DNA from: JAVJQS01 sp040218815
Lineage (GTDB): Bacteria > Bacteroidota > Bacteroidia > Flavobacteriales_E > Vicingaceae
Assembly (NCBI GenBank): GCA_040218815.1
Contig: JAVJQS010000009.1
Coordinates: forward strand, 83,970 to 147,969
Reading direction: 5' to 3'
DNA: 64,000 nt
Shown: positions 18,001-26,812 of the stretch, one piece after another
How positions within the stretch are numbered: the first letter of the stretch is position 1
How the letters are laid out: every line of letters starts with the position of its first letter
Program-made: the position numbers and the translations under genes
The notes under the pieces: generated by a model
The model's database searches: none
Told to the model about the DNA's origin: nothing
The model's input: only the letters and a program-made list of their open reading frames with translations

Positions 18001-18540
18001 ATGGATGAAAAAAAGCTCATACAAGCGTGTTTAAATGAGGAGGAAGCTGCTCAAAAACTGCTGTATGACATTTATTCTCCGAAAATGTATTTTGTTTGCT
18101 TGCGATATGCGCGTCATGATATGGAGGCGCAAGACATGTTGCAAGATGGATTCATAAAGGTCTTCGATAACCTAAGATCATTCAAATCTTCTGGTTCTTT
18201 CGAAGGATGGATTCGAAGAATAATGGTAAACACTTCTTTAAACTACTGTAGAAAATCAAGCTACAAACAAGAAAATATTGGAATAGAAGATTACCAAGAT
18301 AAGGTAGTTGACCCTAAGGCTATTAGTGCCCTAAGTGAACAAGAGTTGTTAAACATTATTCAACAATTGCCAGATGGCTACCGTATGGTATTTAACCTTT
18401 ATGTGATAGAAGGCTATAGCCATAAAGAAATTGCTGAACTATTAGAGTTCACCGAAAGCACTTCTCGGTCGCAACTGGCCAAGGCTAAAAAATGGATACA
18501 AATAGAATTAGAAAAACAAAAAATTAATAATCATGTCTGA
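18001..18540 (+). CDS. RNA polymerase ECF-type sigma factor
   Basis: The 179-residue protein has sigma region 2 (about 15-85, with DMEAQDMLQDGFIKVF) and region 4 (about 115-170, with YSHKEIAELLEFTESTSRSQ). I start it at the ATG at 18001; the frame is open back to a TTG at 17974, but that lies close to a possible TTATTTTG -7 element (17970-17977), so the shorter form is more likely. An inverted repeat CAGCTT-TAT-AAGCTG (17944-17958) lies upstream and may be an operator. Its stop overlaps the next gene by 8 bp, so that gene is probably its partner or anti-sigma factor. Confidence 0.9.
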   Translation: MDEKKLIQACLNEEEAAQKLLYDIYSPKMYFVCLRYARHDMEAQDMLQDGFIKVFDNLRSFKSSGSFEGWIRRIMVNTSLNYCRKSSYKQENIGIEDYQDKVVDPKAISALSEQELLNIIQQLPDGYRMVFNLYVIEGYSHKEIAELLEFTESTSRSQLAKAKKWIQIELEKQKINNHV

Positions 18541-19906
18541 TCAAATCAATGAATTTGACCAACTTTTTCGCGATCGGCTAGCTGATCAGACTGCCACACC
18601 ACCTTCGGCAGTTTGGGAGAACATCAAGTCTACCCGAAGCTATGGTCATGTGGTAGCCAATCGTATTTCTAACAATTGGAAAATTTTCGGAACATTATTG
18701 ATGCTCTTGCTAGCCGGCGGCAGTTCAATAGTGCTTTTGGGCGAGCAAAAAGAAATTGCTAATGAAGCACAGATCAATACTATTAATCAAATTACTGATG
18801 TTGTTACTCCTATTATTGAGAAGGAGAAAAAGAATAAAATAAAACCTACAAGCAATCTAGAACCAAGCTTTGTGGCTCCGCAAATTATAGGCTTAAAAAA
18901 TGAGGATATCCTGGATAATACGAATGAAAATGTGCCGGATTGGCAACTAATTGCTTCGTTAGAACAAGCTGCATTTGTGCGTCCAGAATTGGAAGACAAA
19001 AGACTATCGGCTTACATTCAAGGCCTAGAAGGATGGGAGTCAGCTAAACCGAAATCTTTTGTGCGTTACTATAACATGGAAGCATTGCCTAAAAAGTCAG
19101 TTCAAAAACGAATAATTGAAAAACAACCAGTAAAAGCCGAGATAGACTATGATTATGTAATGCCAACAGTTGATCGCAAAACTTTCGAGGAGAGAACTTC
19201 TATTTTATTGAGCTTCACCCCACAAACTATTTCAAAAATAATGCAGGCGGAATACAATTTATCTTCATCGTATTTAGAAGAACGACAAAAAACAGAGAAA
19301 ACAAGAATGGCTTATACTTTTGGTGCAATGTTGCATTATGAAGTAAAGAACAACAAGTTCATTGAAACAGGAGTGCAGTTTACTCAAATCTATGAAGAAA
19401 TGAGTTATGAGGGAGAAAAGCGTTTTTCTAATCAGTATGACTTTTTAGAAATTCCTATTTTACTTGGATATGAAGGGCGAAATGCCAAAATAGGATGGGA
19501 AATAAAAGGTGGTTTTGGAGTACAAGTGTACAATAACTACAAAGGCTTTATTTTAAAACGACTTGATGAGTTTGGAGCTCCAAATCCCAATGCTAATGCT
19601 CAATTTAGATTGAATAAGGGTGAAGCTGTAAAAAATATCATTGAAAACAATCACAGATTATCTAAAAATCAAGCGCGACATGAAGTGCTTGATTTAGAAA
19701 ATGAGGCTGAAAACCCTTACAAATCAGCAGGGGTAATTAACTTCCATCTTGCTGCGGGTTTAACCTATTACCATAGCATCAATACCACTTTTGTACTTAC
19801 ACCATATTATAGGCGCACATTAAACTCCATTACTAAGGAAGACGCACGCTTCAGGGAGAACATCCGTTATGTAGGCATTAGCTTTGGAACTCGAGTGAAG
19901 TTTTAG
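18533..19906 (+). CDS. membrane protein with C-terminal barrel-like domain, probable partner of the ECF sigma factor
   Basis: The 457-residue protein starts with a cytosolic stretch (DQLFRDRLADQTATPPSAVWENI), the form seen in anti-sigma-like proteins of Bacteroidota, then one membrane helix at about 50-68 (TLLMLLLAGGSSIVLL). A long linker (about 75-250) leads to a beta-rich C-terminal third that resembles a PorT/OmpA-type outer membrane beta-barrel domain and ends in GTRVKF. The 8-bp overlap with the sigma gene supports translational coupling. Its role as an anti-sigma factor is an inference from position and topology. Confidence 0.72.
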   Translation: MSDQINEFDQLFRDRLADQTATPPSAVWENIKSTRSYGHVVANRISNNWKIFGTLLMLLLAGGSSIVLLGEQKEIANEAQINTINQITDVVTPIIEKEKKNKIKPTSNLEPSFVAPQIIGLKNEDILDNTNENVPDWQLIASLEQAAFVRPELEDKRLSAYIQGLEGWESAKPKSFVRYYNMEALPKKSVQKRIIEKQPVKAEIDYDYVMPTVDRKTFEERTSILLSFTPQTISKIMQAEYNLSSSYLEERQKTEKTRMAYTFGAMLHYEVKNNKFIETGVQFTQIYEEMSYEGEKRFSNQYDFLEIPILLGYEGRNAKIGWEIKGGFGVQVYNNYKGFILKRLDEFGAPNPNANAQFRLNKGEAVKNIIENNHRLSKNQARHEVLDLENEAENPYKSAGVINFHLAAGLTYYHSINTTFVLTPYYRRTLNSITKEDARFRENIRYVGISFGTRVKF

Positions 19907-20081
19907 AGATAAGCGTTTTACTTTCAGCTTAGCAGAAAGTAGCTCACGCTCTTATATCGGCTATGTCTTGAGATTTTTTAAACTCTTCATAGGCAATAAA
20001 GTGATTCATTATATTTGATGGAATTTTTAATGATTTTATCCTCAATTATTTTAAACTTCCATATTTAAAAGTAAACTTAAT

Positions 20082-20687
20082 ATGCTTAAATCGTTAACCA
20101 CCTCTCAAAAAATTAGGAGTGCATTTGCAATTGCAACTGTCTTTATTTTAGTTTTTGTTACAAATCAATCAGATAAGCAATACTATGATTCAATAAAGGA
20201 AACCATGAAAACTATTCATGAAGACAGACTAGTAGCGAAAGGCTATCTGTACGAGTTAAATTCAATTTTCTTCGAAAAGCAGATAGAGGTATTACAAAAT
20301 GATGGATTCCAACCAAATTTGAAAAAGAACCAAGAGATTCAATCATTAATTGAAAATTTTGCTGAAACAAAATTTACTAAAAAGGAAAAGTATCAATTTA
20401 AGGACTTTAATAGAGAAGTCGAGCAATTGTTTATGTACGAAAAAGAAATGGAAGCTAAAGAAGAATTGACTGAAGAAGATATAGCTGAGTATTGTGCTCG
20501 ATTGGACACCATTGCGAAAAGTTTAAAAGAACTTGCAAAAATACAGGTTGGAGAAGGGGAGAATCAATTGAAGTCAGCAAGGCTAAATACTGAAAAAAAT
20601 GACTTCTTAGCTCAAATAGAATTGTGGATAATTATAGGGGTTGGTCTCATTATTCAATTTTTAATTTTTTATCGATTTAAGGCTTAG
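20082..20687 (+). CDS. orphan four-helix-bundle membrane sensor domain protein
   Basis: The 201-residue protein has two membrane helices (about 13-28 and 178-197) enclosing an all-helical, highly charged domain that resembles the four-helix-bundle ligand-binding domain of methyl-accepting chemotaxis proteins. It stops just after the second helix (LIFYRFKA), so no kinase, HAMP or methylated signalling domain follows. It may act with a separate membrane partner. The 175 bp upstream contain a long, imperfect inverted repeat (ACTTTC...GAAAGT near 19920-19942) but no clear T-run. It converges on uvrC. Confidence 0.65.
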   Translation: MLKSLTTSQKIRSAFAIATVFILVFVTNQSDKQYYDSIKETMKTIHEDRLVAKGYLYELNSIFFEKQIEVLQNDGFQPNLKKNQEIQSLIENFAETKFTKKEKYQFKDFNREVEQLFMYEKEMEAKEELTEEDIAEYCARLDTIAKSLKELAKIQVGEGENQLKSARLNTEKNDFLAQIELWIIIGVGLIIQFLIFYRFKA

Positions 20688-20740
20688 TAGATCAAAAAAA
20701 GAATATTGGTATTGTTTCAGCAAGTCAACCATTTGAAGGC

Positions 20741-22549
20741 TTAAACTTGTTTTCCATTAAAATACTCCCAAACGGCTTTTGCTCTTTGAGCTGTAGCTAC
20801 TGCTTCTATTTCTTTTAAGCTGGCCTCTTTTATACGTTTTACTGACTTAAATTTTCGCAACAAGTCTTGAATGGTTTTTTCACCAATACCATTGATGTTT
20901 GATAGTTCAGTCTGAATGCTAGCTTTTGATCTTCGGTTGCGGTGGTGTGTTATTCCAAAGCGGTGCGCTTCGTTTCGCAAGTGCTGTATTACCTTTAAAC
21001 TCTCGGAGGTTTTATCTAAAAATAAAGGATACTGATCTCCTGGATAAAAGATCTCTTCTAAACGCTTAGCAATTCCAACAATGGCAATCTTTCCGCGCAA
21101 GCCAAGTCGTTCCAAACTTTTAAGTGAAGAACTCAGCTGGCCTTTTCCCCCATCAATTACTATTAATTGAGGCAATGGCTCTCCTTCTTGTAATAACCTG
21201 CTATATCGCCGGTAAACTACTTCTTCCATAGAAGCAAAGTCATCAGGTCCAACAACTGTTTTTATGTTAAAATGCCGATAATCTTTTTTAGAAGGCTTGG
21301 CATTTTTAAATACAACACAAGCGGCAACAGGGTTTGACCCTTGAATATTGGAGTTGTCGAAACATTCGATATGGGTGGGCAATTCGGTTAAGCGCAAATC
21401 TTTTTTTATGCTTTCTAGAATTCGATTGGTGTGCCGCTCAGGATCTACTTTCGCATGTTGCTTTCTGCGTTCCAACATAAAATACTTGGCATTGCGCTCC
21501 GAAAGCTCTAAAAGTTTTCGCTTATCTCCTCGCTGAGGTTGATGAAACTGCAGGTCGCCCATTTCAAAGTCAGGTAAGAAGGGAACAATGATTTCATTTG
21601 AACTACTTTTGAATCGATCGCGGAGTTCGATTATCCCAATTTCCAGCAATTCACTTGGGCTTTCATCTAATTTTCTTTTCAATTCCAAGGTGTGCCCCTG
21701 AATAATAGCCCCATTGTTTACTTTCATATAGTTGATGTATGCCAAATCATTGTCTTCTACCAATGAAAATACATCTACATTATGAATTGTAGGACTCACC
21801 ACAGTTGATTTGGTCTGAAACTTTTCTAAGGCGTCTAGCTTTTTTTTCAGGTCGGCAGCATATTCAAAGTCTAAATCAGCTGCTGCAGTTTTTATCCCTC
21901 CTTTTAATTCATTTTTTACGACGCCTACATTTCCTTTGATGATTTGCCTGATCTCCTCAATGTTGTTTTCATAGTTTTCACTGGATTGCATTCCCTCACA
22001 AGGCCCTTTGCAGTTACCGATATGATATTCCAAGCAAATCTTAAATTTTCCCTTTTCAATGTTCTCCCTGTTCAAATGATAGGAGCAAGTGCGGAGTTTA
22101 TAATTTTTTCTTACCAAGTCTAAAATGGTGTTCATCATTTTTACTGAGGCATAAGGACCATAATACTCGGAACCGTCTTTTATAATGTTACGCGTTGAAA
22201 AAACTCTTGGAAAAGGTTCTTTTTTTATACAAATCCAAGGATAGGTTTTATCGTCCTTTAACATCACATTGTAGCGAGGCTGATTACTTTTTATTAAGTT
22301 ATTCTCTAGTAATAAGGCATCAAGCTCAGTCTCCGTTAATATGTATTTGATGTTGCGAATCTTGCTGACTAATAATCGTATTCTGCCACTTTTAGAATTG
22401 TCTGACGTGAAGTAAGAACTTACCCTATTCTTTAAATTCTTTGCTTTACCAACATAAAGAAGCTTTCCGTTGGCATCATAATATTGGTAAATGCCTGGCT
22501 TTTTTGGTGCTGCCTGAATTTTAGATTTTAAGTCATTACTTACGGTCAT
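20741..22549 (-). CDS. uvrC: excinuclease ABC subunit C
   Basis: The 602-residue nucleotide excision repair nuclease has an N-terminal GIY-YIG domain (about 15-95, GIYQYYDANGKLLYVGKAKN), a UvrB-binding domain (about 200-240), the RNase H-like 5' nuclease domain (about 370-530, with HIECFDNSNIQGS and VIDGGKGQL) and helix-hairpin-helix motifs at the end. All parts are intact and the length is standard. With UvrAB it incises on both sides of bulky lesions. It is monocistronic and divergent from the CarH-type regulator, so UV repair and light sensing are neighbours here. Confidence 0.97.
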   Translation of the reverse strand: MTVSNDLKSKIQAAPKKPGIYQYYDANGKLLYVGKAKNLKNRVSSYFTSDNSKSGRIRLLVSKIRNIKYILTETELDALLLENNLIKSNQPRYNVMLKDDKTYPWICIKKEPFPRVFSTRNIIKDGSEYYGPYASVKMMNTILDLVRKNYKLRTCSYHLNRENIEKGKFKICLEYHIGNCKGPCEGMQSSENYENNIEEIRQIIKGNVGVVKNELKGGIKTAAADLDFEYAADLKKKLDALEKFQTKSTVVSPTIHNVDVFSLVEDNDLAYINYMKVNNGAIIQGHTLELKRKLDESPSELLEIGIIELRDRFKSSSNEIIVPFLPDFEMGDLQFHQPQRGDKRKLLELSERNAKYFMLERRKQHAKVDPERHTNRILESIKKDLRLTELPTHIECFDNSNIQGSNPVAACVVFKNAKPSKKDYRHFNIKTVVGPDDFASMEEVVYRRYSRLLQEGEPLPQLIVIDGGKGQLSSSLKSLERLGLRGKIAIVGIAKRLEEIFYPGDQYPLFLDKTSESLKVIQHLRNEAHRFGITHHRNRRSKASIQTELSNINGIGEKTIQDLLRKFKSVKRIKEASLKEIEAVATAQRAKAVWEYFNGKQV

Positions 22550-22687
22550 ACTGCAAATTTAAGCGTGCTTTCACGTAAAAATACTGGAATCTAAAAACTA
22601 TTCGAACCAGATGAGCTAAAGCTTGTTCTCTAGTCATTAGTAAAACTTTTTGAATCAACTAAAATTTAGGAGATTTACATTATCAAT

Positions 22688-23563
22688 ATGGGCAAGTACT
22701 CAATAAAAGAATTAGAACACCTATCTGGCATCAAGGCCCATACATTGCGTATTTGGGAGAAGCGCTACCAGTTGTTTGAGCCTCAACGTACCAAAACCAA
22801 CATTAGGTACTACACCGATGATGACTTGAAAAAATTACTCAATGTCACCATGCTTTCCAATAAAGGAATTAAAATTTCTGCAATAGTAGATATGGGTGAG
22901 CAGGAGCTTTGTAATGCTGCTAAGAAGGCAGAACTAGATGGGGATGATGCTAAATACGAAAACCGCATCAACGAAATGATTGTACCCATGTGTACATTTA
23001 ATGAAGCTGAGTTTAACTCACTTTTTGAGAAGAATGTGCAAGAAATGGGCTTAGAAAAGACCCTTACCGAAGTAGTTTATCCTTTTTTACAAAAAGTAGG
23101 CACCTTATGGTTGAGTAACGAGGTTGAACCTTGTCAAGAACACTTTGTAAGTAATATTATTCGTCAAAAAATGAGTGCCGCTATAGATGAATTACCTGAG
23201 CCACCCAATAATTCAAAAAAGGCGATGTTATTTCTACCTGAAGGAGAATACCACGAATTGGCTTTGCTATTTTTTTCCTATCTCTATAAAAAGAGAGGTG
23301 TTAGAACTTATTACCTAGGACAATCTGTGCCTTTAGATAGGGTGGTTGAATTTTCAAAAGAAATTCGAGTTGATTGGGTGATAACGTACTCTATAATTCA
23401 TTCAGAAGAACGAGTAGTTGAAATTGTAAATGAACTTGAAAGAATAAATGCGGGTAAGGTCTTTTATTTGAACAGAAATCACCCAAATTTAGCTGGAAAA
23501 ATTACTCAAAAGAACGTCGAAATTGTTTTTGACTATCGTTTTGCCTTAGATTTGGCGATCTAA
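22688..23563 (+). CDS. MerR-type regulator with B12-binding domain (CarH/LitR-like photoreceptor)
   Basis: The 291-residue protein has a MerR winged helix (about 1-70, YSIKELEHLSGIKAHTLRIW), a four-helix cobalamin-cap region (about 90-170) and a Rossmann B12-binding domain (about 178-285). W141-x9-E151-H152 in LWLSNEVEPCQEH is the W-x9-EH signature of CarH, where these residues shield the 5'-deoxyadenosyl group of AdoB12. H189 in EGEYHELAL is the expected lower cobalt ligand. CarH-type proteins are tetrameric repressors in the dark; light cleaves AdoB12 and frees the DNA. The next genes are a sigma factor, crtI and crtB, a fitting target, and two inverted repeats lie in the 118-bp spacer. B12 binding is strongly suggested, not shown. 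Confidence 0.9.
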   Translation: MGKYSIKELEHLSGIKAHTLRIWEKRYQLFEPQRTKTNIRYYTDDDLKKLLNVTMLSNKGIKISAIVDMGEQELCNAAKKAELDGDDAKYENRINEMIVPMCTFNEAEFNSLFEKNVQEMGLEKTLTEVVYPFLQKVGTLWLSNEVEPCQEHFVSNIIRQKMSAAIDELPEPPNNSKKAMLFLPEGEYHELALLFFSYLYKKRGVRTYYLGQSVPLDRVVEFSKEIRVDWVITYSIIHSEERVVEIVNELERINAGKVFYLNRNHPNLAGKITQKNVEIVFDYRFALDLAI

Positions 23564-23589
23564 TAATCTAAAAATCAATAAAATAACTA

Positions 23590-23621
23590 TTGTTTATCTT
23601 TTTGTAAAAAAAAGTAAACAA
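23590..23621. promoter_or_regulatory. inverted repeat 1, candidate CarH-type operator
   Basis: TTGTTTA at 23590-23596 and its exact reverse complement TAAACAA at 23615-23621 span 32 bp. Counted with 8-bp arms the spacer is 16 bp, the same geometry as the second repeat 54 bp downstream (centre to centre). It lies upstream of the -33 element of the sigma-crt promoter. Confidence 0.6.
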
Positions 23622-23626
23622 AACTA

Positions 23627-23656
23627 TTGTATGTAGGTACATATTGTTTAACTTTA
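23627..23656 (+). promoter_or_regulatory. promoter of the sigma factor - crtI - crtB operon
   Basis: TTG at 23627-23629, a 19-bp spacer and TAACTTTA at 23649-23656 (one mismatch to TAnnTTTG), giving a start near 23662, about 20 nt before the sigma factor ATG. A perfect short palindrome TATGTA-GG-TACATA (23630-23643) fills the spacer. The -7 element lies inside the second 32-bp inverted repeat, which fits repression by promoter occlusion. Confidence 0.5.
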
Positions 23657-23675
23657 TCATAAAATAATTAAACAA
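23644..23675. promoter_or_regulatory. inverted repeat 2, candidate CarH-type operator over the -7 element
   Basis: TTGTTTAA at 23644-23651 and TTAAACAA at 23668-23675 are exact reverse complements with a 16-bp spacer, 32 bp overall. This repeats the geometry of the box at 23590-23621 and covers the -7 element and inferred start site of the sigma-crt operon. Confidence 0.65.
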
Positions 23676-23681
23676 AATATC

Positions 23682-24185
23682 ATGACTACAGTAGACTTTA
23701 ATAATCAATTACTTTCTTATGAGAATCCTTTAAAATATTTTGCTCTTAAATTAACAGCAGACAATGAGGATGCTGAAGATCTTTTGCAAGAAACCTTGTT
23801 AAAGGCCTTAAAGTATAAAGACAAGTTCAAAGAAAAAACGAATTTAAAAGCATGGCTATATACCATAATGAAAAATACGTTTATCAATAATTATCGCAGA
23901 GCTAAGCGAAAGAGAACTATAATGGACAATACCGATGATGACTATTTTGTAAATTCAACAAAAAAAGTTGCACCGATATCACCTGACTCAGTTTACAACT
24001 ATAAAGAAATAAAGAGAACAATTGATGAACTGAACGACGAATGCAGATTGCCTTTTCAAATGCACTATGATGGATATAAATACAAGGAAATTGCCGATCA
24101 GTTAGAAATGCCAATAGGAACAGTTAAAAGCCGTATATTTCTAGCTCGGAAAAAATTAACAGATGCATTGAAAGACTTTGCATAA
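23682..24185 (+). CDS. ECF-type sigma factor of the carotenoid operon
   Basis: The 167-residue protein has sigma region 2 (about 10-80, DNEDAEDLLQETLLKALKY) and region 4 (about 110-165, YKYKEIADQLEMPIGTVKSR). No anti-sigma gene is adjacent: 11 bp downstream is crtI. Its place between a B12/light regulator and the crt genes suggests that transcription control by the repressor is enough to govern its activity, and that it amplifies the light signal to other promoters, perhaps crtZ or the photolyases. It resembles the LitR-linked sigma factors of other pigmented bacteria in context. Confidence 0.93.
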   Translation: MTTVDFNNQLLSYENPLKYFALKLTADNEDAEDLLQETLLKALKYKDKFKEKTNLKAWLYTIMKNTFINNYRRAKRKRTIMDNTDDDYFVNSTKKVAPISPDSVYNYKEIKRTIDELNDECRLPFQMHYDGYKYKEIADQLEMPIGTVKSRIFLARKKLTDALKDFA

Positions 24186-24196
24186 AATAAGTTTTA

Positions 24197-25669
24197 GTGA
24201 GTAAAAAGATTGTAGTAATTGGTTCAGGGTTTTCTTCATTGGCTGCGGCCACAACCCTTGCGAACCAAGGTCAAGATGTAGTTATCTTAGAAAAAAATAG
24301 TCAAACCGGAGGTAGAGCAAGACAATTTGCAGCCTCCGGTTTTACTTTTGATATGGGTCCTAGTTGGTATTGGATGCCTGATGTTTTTGAAGCCTACTTC
24401 GAGAAATTCAATAAAAAGGTATCCGACTATTATGAACTGCACCGATTAGACCCCTCTTACCAAGTATTTTTTGGTGAAAATGATGCTATAGATATTCCAG
24501 CGGCTTATGCTGAGCTTCAAGATTTATTTGAAAAGCTTGAGCCAGGAAGTAGTAAAGCCCTAGACAAGTTTTTAGCTGAAGCCAAATATAAATACGAAGT
24601 GGGAATGAATGACTTAGTGCATAAGCCGAGTCGTTCAATATTAGAGTTTGCTCAGTGGAGGGTGATTAGTGGGGTGTTTAGAATGCAATTGTTTAATTCG
24701 TTGAGCAGTCATGTTAAAAAGCATTTTAAAAATGAGAAGCTCATTCAGCTATTAGAGTTTCCAGTACTTTTCTTAGGTGCAAAACCACAAGAAACGCCGG
24801 CTTTGTATAGCTTAATGAATTATGCCGACATCAGTTTAGGCACCTGGTATCCCATGGGTGGGATGCATAAAATTGTTGAAGCAATGACTGCATTAGCTGA
24901 AGAAAAAGGGGTGAAAATTGAGCTGGATTGTGAAGTTAAAAAGCTGGAAGCAGAAAATGGAAAAGTGAAAAAGGCCATCACAAATAAAGGGGGCTTTAGT
25001 GCAGATTATTTCATCTCAGGAGCTGATTATCACCATACAGATAAACACTTATTGGATAAAGCTTTTCACAATTACTCTGCAAAATACTGGGATAGTAGAA
25101 AAATGGCTCCTTCTAGTTTATTATTTTATTTGGGAGTAAATAAAAAATTAAAGAATTTAAGACATCACAATCTATTTTTCGATGAATCTTTTGATCAGCA
25201 TGCCATCGAAATATATGACGATCCAAAGTGGCCTTCTAAACCACTGTTTTATGTCTGTGTGCCCTCACTTACCGATCCAAGTGTTGCACCAGAAGGGACT
25301 GAAAATGTTTTTGTACTTATTCCATTAGCACCAGACCTTAAGGATGACGATGCTACGCGCGAAAAGTATTACGATAAGGTGATGCATCGTTTAGAAAAAT
25401 TAAGTGGACAGAAAATTAGAGAGCATGTTATTTACAAGCGATCATATGCCCATAAGGATTTCACTTCAGATTATCATGCCTTTAAAGGAAACGCATATGG
25501 CTTAGCTAATACTTTAAAGCAAACGGCTATTTTAAAACCGTCTATTCGAAATAAAAAACTTTCCAATTTGTACTACACGGGTCAGCTTACAACTCCCGGC
25601 CCCGGTGTTCCCCCGTCACTAATTTCTGGTCAAGTAGTAGCAAAGGAAGTTTTAAAAACTTTATCTTAG
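24197..25669 (+). CDS. crtI: phytoene desaturase
   Basis: The 490-residue FAD enzyme converts phytoene to lycopene through successive desaturations. It has the N-terminal dinucleotide-binding motif VVIGSGFSSLAAA (about 4-17), followed by a GGRARQFAASGFTFDMGPSW block, and the bacterial phytoene dehydrogenase signature near the C-terminus (YTGQLTTPGPGVPPSLISG). The start is a GTG at 24197, 11 bp after the sigma factor. The gap to crtB is 4 bp. Homologous CrtN/CrtD-type desaturases cannot be fully excluded, but pairing with crtB makes CrtI by far the best reading. Confidence 0.95.
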   Translation: MSKKIVVIGSGFSSLAAATTLANQGQDVVILEKNSQTGGRARQFAASGFTFDMGPSWYWMPDVFEAYFEKFNKKVSDYYELHRLDPSYQVFFGENDAIDIPAAYAELQDLFEKLEPGSSKALDKFLAEAKYKYEVGMNDLVHKPSRSILEFAQWRVISGVFRMQLFNSLSSHVKKHFKNEKLIQLLEFPVLFLGAKPQETPALYSLMNYADISLGTWYPMGGMHKIVEAMTALAEEKGVKIELDCEVKKLEAENGKVKKAITNKGGFSADYFISGADYHHTDKHLLDKAFHNYSAKYWDSRKMAPSSLLFYLGVNKKLKNLRHHNLFFDESFDQHAIEIYDDPKWPSKPLFYVCVPSLTDPSVAPEGTENVFVLIPLAPDLKDDDATREKYYDKVMHRLEKLSGQKIREHVIYKRSYAHKDFTSDYHAFKGNAYGLANTLKQTAILKPSIRNKKLSNLYYTGQLTTPGPGVPPSLISGQVVAKEVLKTLS

Positions 25670-25673
25670 CCCC

Positions 25674-26510
25674 ATGGAGGCACTGTACCGTCACACATCT
25701 TTAAAATGCAGTAAAGTTGTAACCAATTGCTACAGCACTTCATTCTCATTAGGCATTAAAGCGCTTGGTAAAGAGGTTCATGATCCTATTTATGCCATTT
25801 ATGGGTTTGTGCGTTTGGCAGATGAAATTGTAGATACCTTTCATCAACAAGATAAAGAAACGCTACTATCTGAATTTAAGGTAGAAACCAAGAATGCCAT
25901 TCAACGAAAATTAAGCTTAAATCCTATATTAAATAGCTTTCAGTGGGCTGTTAATAAATACAATATTGAGGAAGAATTGATTGATGGCTTTTTGAAGAGT
26001 ATGGAGTTGGATTTAGAAAAGAAAGAATATGATGAGGTGGGAATCAAAGAATATATTTATGGCTCAGCTGAGGTTGTAGGCTTAATGAGCTTAAGAGTTT
26101 TTTGTGAAGGAGATGATAAAAAATATCAGGAATTAAAAGCACCAGCTAAACGTTTAGGGTCAGCACTTCAAAAGATAAATTTCTTACGTGATTTAAATGA
26201 GGATTTTATCAAAATGGGCCGATCCTATTTTCCAAATGTTGATCTTAATAATTTTAATGAAGCAGATAAAAAGAAAATTGAAGCTGATATATTAACCGAC
26301 TTTTTGGCTGGTTATAAGGGAATTCAAGGCTTGCCAAAAAATGCCAAGTTTGGAGTTTATACGGCCTATAAATATTACATTGCTTTATTTGAAAAAATAA
26401 AAGGGATAAAGGCAGAAAGGGTAATGGAAAAACGAATCCGAATTTCCAATCGGAAAAAATACTGGTTGTTAATCAAGTCTTATTTTGAGTGTAAGTTTGG
26501 AATGGTTTAA
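25674..26510 (+). CDS. crtB: phytoene synthase
   Basis: The 278-residue enzyme joins two geranylgeranyl diphosphates into phytoene. Both aspartate-rich motifs for diphosphate-Mg binding are present: RLADEIVDTF (about 48-57) and the region of NFLRDLNEDF (about 169-178). The YCYGSAEVVG-like stretch (here YIYGSAEVVGLMSL) is also typical. It is the last gene of the sigma-crtI-crtB operon and ends 8 bp from the convergent cbpM stop. Confidence 0.95.
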   Translation: MEALYRHTSLKCSKVVTNCYSTSFSLGIKALGKEVHDPIYAIYGFVRLADEIVDTFHQQDKETLLSEFKVETKNAIQRKLSLNPILNSFQWAVNKYNIEEELIDGFLKSMELDLEKKEYDEVGIKEYIYGSAEVVGLMSLRVFCEGDDKKYQELKAPAKRLGSALQKINFLRDLNEDFIKMGRSYFPNVDLNNFNEADKKKIEADILTDFLAGYKGIQGLPKNAKFGVYTAYKYYIALFEKIKGIKAERVMEKRIRISNRKKYWLLIKSYFECKFGMV

Positions 26511-26518
26511 ATCTCACG

Positions 26519-26812
26519 CTATTCTTCATAAATTCTCAATCGATTCTTCGTCTTCACCAATTCTTCTTGAAGGCGTTCTATTTTTTCTAATAAATTAAGC
26601 ACGGTATCAATCCCTTCAAAGTTGAGGTCCAAATCTTGATGTAATCGAATTATTTTTTCCACTTCGGGAATTTTTTCGTGATGTATGCAATGAACAGATT
26701 GCACTGTTTTTATTTCCAAGACCCCCAGATTGCTTAACTGAGTAAAAAATGAAGTTTCTATCTCATAATGCGAGCATAAATCGTCAATAGGAATAAACTC
26801 TAGTGTTTTCAT
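26519..26812 (-). CDS. chaperone modulator CbpM-like protein
   Basis: The 97-residue protein has a MerR-like helical start (FIPIDDLCSHYEIETSFFTQLSNLG) and a C-terminal coiled coil (ETVLNLLEKIERLQEEL region), as in CbpM, which binds and inhibits the DnaJ homologue CbpA. Its start overlaps the stop of the dnaJ-like gene by 4 bp, so the pair is translationally coupled. This pairing is the main support for the call. Confidence 0.8.
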   Translation of the reverse strand: MKTLEFIPIDDLCSHYEIETSFFTQLSNLGVLEIKTVQSVHCIHHEKIPEVEKIIRLHQDLDLNFEGIDTVLNLLEKIERLQEELVKTKNRLRIYEE

